From Apus apus (Eukaryota > Chordata > Aves > Apodiformes > Apodidae): a stretch of 64,000 bases of DNA. The stretch spans positions 178,254,274-178,318,273 of the forward strand of contig NC_067282.1 of NCBI RefSeq assembly GCF_020740795.1, in the 5' to 3' direction. The position numbers and the translations under genes are program-made. A model generated the notes under the pieces. That model searched no databases. It saw only the letters and a list, made by a program, of their open reading frames with translations, and was not told where the DNA came from. Every line of letters begins with the position of its first letter. The stretch's first letter is position 1. Shown here piece after piece: positions 61,688 to 64,000 of this stretch.

Positions 61688-61829
61688 TGCGGGCGGGGGC
61701 CGGGGCCGGGGGGCTGGCCCGGCCGGGAGGGCGCGGGCTTGGCCGCGCCTCAGGGGCGAGCGCCGGGTTGTGGCCAGCAGAACCGGGCGCAGTTCGCGTC
61801 TGGAGAAGGTTGCCCTGCCGCGGGTAATA

Positions 61830-64000
61830 CACTAGTGGGAGAAATGCGATGGAACAGATGTTCAGGGTGCAGGGCCCGCGTGTCTGCAGTTCTCGTGCTG
61901 CCCCAGAGACCCGTAACAGCGTGAATTCCTCCGAAGCAGGGTGGGAAAGGCCCTGCCCCGCCGGCAGAAGGCCTTGCAGAAACAGCTCAAAGAGAGGTAA
62001 AGCAGACCTTAACAGGCTGGTGTCCGTGCTGCGGGCTCGGGCGTTTGAAGCGCACGGGCTCCCGTCGCCTTCGTGCAGCTGCTGGGCCCGCTCCTCGGCA
62101 GCGCTCGGATTCCGGCATCGTTTGTGGGAAGCGCAGCACTGGGGCAGAAACAACACCTGCAGACAGCAAAACTGGCCCTTCTAGGGGAAAGCCTTCACCT
62201 GGAGCTCTCTCTGCCTGGCTTCAGTCTTTCACCAAACCTGAAGTACTCCAGTTCCCTCCATCTTCATTGGAAATAGACTCGATAAAACCCCTCCTCACGA
62301 GATCCCATCAGGAATATCTGCCATGAAGTTGCTTGTTTCACTTGGCCAGCAGCAGTTAATTGTCTTCTCTGAAGACATTCAAAAACATTAAGGAGGTAAT
62401 TGTGGCTACAATTAAATCGGTGACAAATCTGACTTGGGTAGGGTCAAGATTTCATCCTAGTAAGAAGTCAGTGACATGTGGAACTTCATGCAGTATAACA
62501 GGTCCTTATCAGCCCTCCGCCAGCCCTGCCAAAAATATTTTTAGAGCTAATCACAGAGCATGGTGTTCTGCTTTCCTGGTAAGCTTATTTTTGAAGGTGC
62601 AATTATCAAGAAAAAACAGCAATGTCCAAGCTAAAGCTTTTCATCATTACTAACTGTGAAGACATCCCTTTTTCACTTAATTCTGAGCTGTGCAGGCAAA
62701 TATTGCATCCCACCCACTGCCCTGAAAGTGAGTTGCTTTTCCAATACTGTTATTTTTCAGCAAGTGCTTAAAAAACCTCAGTGTTTTATTTATGATATGT
62801 ATTTTATTGTCAGAGTATTTCAGTTTGTTGTTTTTTTTTTTCTCAAGACACAAAGGAATGATGAAAGAAGAGTTTAAATTTTTGCTGCTGACACCACCAC
62901 TAAAAAAAGAGAAGTGTAGTGATTGAGTTATTTTTTAGTCACATTTTCCTTTTAATTTTGAAACTGAAAAAAATGATCATGTGTTGGTATTGGGGTTGGG
63001 TATTGGAATATCAGTGGAAAAATGCACTTACATGAAACATGCTCTCTCAGGATAATAATTAAAAGTTCCTATTTGAATGATGTTATCATGGTTGTTTTTC
63101 AGTTCTCAGGAATTCTTTCTAAAACTAATGAAGTGGTTTTAAATAAAAAGTGGTTTTAATTTGTCACAATTATTTCAAAACATACAGTATTAATATTAGG
63201 CATACTTGATTACTATGGCTTTACAGTGTACAGTTTTTACATGACTGTCCTTTTTTAATAAAACTTAATTATGTTGCTTTATATTTTCAATATTTTTATT
63301 ATCACTGGTATTTTACAAATATGTCAACAAGGGATAAAATCCAACTCCATATTTTAATGCACAGACTACTTCCATATCTAGATGTACAAGCTATTATTAA
63401 AAAGAGGAAATAGAGAAGTATCCAGTTTTCAACACAAGTGGTTTTATATGAAAATAGGCCAAGATATAAAATGCATTCTTCCTTTCTAAAGAAGTAAACA
63501 GCGTTTACCAGATGTCAAGTTTTTCCAGGAACAAACATGAAAGACCTCTCAAGGAAGGGGCTTTATGCTTTCAAAACACACAGATGCTTCACATGTGGTG
63601 GGAGCTGGCTCCCAGCGACGGGCTCCGAACGCAAAGAGAGGGAAGGAGGGGCTTCCCCAGAGCGCTGCCTGGAGAGAGCAGGGGGTGATGGAGCGGGCAA
63701 GTAGAGCAGGACGGGTTCTGGCAGGCCTGGACCTTGATGGCCCAGTGCTCTGTCAAGGTGGAGAAAAAACATCTGTGAACACAGTACAGGAAGAGTCAAG
63801 GAACAAATGAAGATAAACATAAATCTTGTGATTGTGTCTGAGGCAGGAGGGCAGAATGAGCAGTAAGGATGTGTGCACTTACTCCAAAGGGATAAGACAA
63901 TAAACTACCTGTGTCCTGATGGGGATGATGGAGTTTGATCATCTAAGGAAGAACTGTTTTGAGCAGCTAGGCTTACTACCTTGAATGTAGAAAACGGCCA
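61830..64000. other. Upstream flank of SAMTOR, no gene recognised
   Basis: The first few hundred bases remain moderately CpG-rich; the rest is AT-rich with a GC-richer patch at about 63.56-63.80 kb. Open frames of 60-111 codons occur but none resembles a known family. In human the next gene in this direction is GPR85; nothing of its coding exon is seen here, so it would lie beyond the right edge. Confidence 0.7.

Larger units (their letters stand above)
60780..61850. promoter_or_regulatory. CpG-island promoter of SAMTOR
   Basis: This interval is very rich in GC and CpG and contains SAMTOR exon 1. The densest part is 61.05-61.80 kb. GC boxes (GGGGCGG and its complement) are frequent. CpG-containing sequence extends in weaker form to about 62.1 kb upstream of the gene. 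Open frames across it on both strands, apart from exon 1, encode only proline-, arginine-, glycine- and alanine-rich low-complexity sequence and are not taken as genes. Confidence 0.85.

Noticed and set aside
61315-61827. 170-codon plus-strand frame opposite SAMTOR exon 1
   Set aside because: Shadow of the GC-rich exon and island; no independent coding evidence.
60972-62156. 394-codon minus-strand frame through the SAMTOR CpG island
   Set aside because: Only the short part at 61457-61610 is the real SAMTOR exon 1; the rest is upstream GC-rich sequence and read-through past the donor into intron 1.

Overview
The window is vertebrate nuclear DNA, almost certainly from a bird or a close sauropsid. 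The evidence is repeated CR1 LINE insertions ending in short ATTCTATG/GATTCTGT-type repeats, two GC-rich CpG-island promoters in AT-rich DNA, and GT-AG introns separating exons of two recognisable vertebrate genes. It matches the TMEM168-SAMTOR (BMT2/C7orf60) neighbourhood, which lies on chromosome 7q31 in human. Nothing prokaryotic, no CRISPR array, and no RNA gene was recognised.

Both genes are on the minus strand, head to tail. TMEM168 fills the left third. Its non-coding first exon lies in a CpG island around 21.3-21.9 kb. A large coding exon (15610-16746) carries the start codon and 379 codons, and exons follow at 6940-7082, 4761-5035 and 1-471. The left window edge cuts the last exon about 22 codons before the expected stop. 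SAMTOR, an S-adenosylmethionine sensor that restrains mTORC1, occupies the right part: exon 1 in a second CpG island (61457-61610), then exons at 44458-44599, 35569-35742, 29499-29613 and 26732-27361. Joined, these give an uninterrupted 404-codon reading frame, close to the human length as remembered. About 5 kb separates the SAMTOR stop from the TMEM168 first exon; that interval should hold the SAMTOR 3' UTR and a CR1 fragment near the TMEM168 promoter.

The rest is intron or flanking DNA. The introns carry CR1 LINE copies of different ages. The youngest (about 54.88-57.26 kb, minus) keeps an unbroken 753-codon frame covering the end of the endonuclease, the reverse transcriptase and the C-terminal region, but it is 5'-truncated. 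A 5'-truncated close relative lies at 10.08-10.65 kb. Older or rearranged copies lie at 20.39-21.04, 21.91-22.40, 52.67-54.54 and 60.32-60.61 kb, with small tail fragments elsewhere. All are non-autonomous.

The points most worth checking are: a spliced 42-codon upstream ORF that could control TMEM168 translation; a perfect RFX X-box palindrome in a TMEM168 intron; caspase-like sequence hints in the C-terminal half of TMEM168; NRF1 and ZNF143 motifs plus an in-frame upstream ATG at the SAMTOR promoter; and a closely spaced inverted CR1 pair in SAMTOR intron 1. No wholly new gene system was found. The assignments rest on recognising protein families and splice sites by eye; no database search was run.
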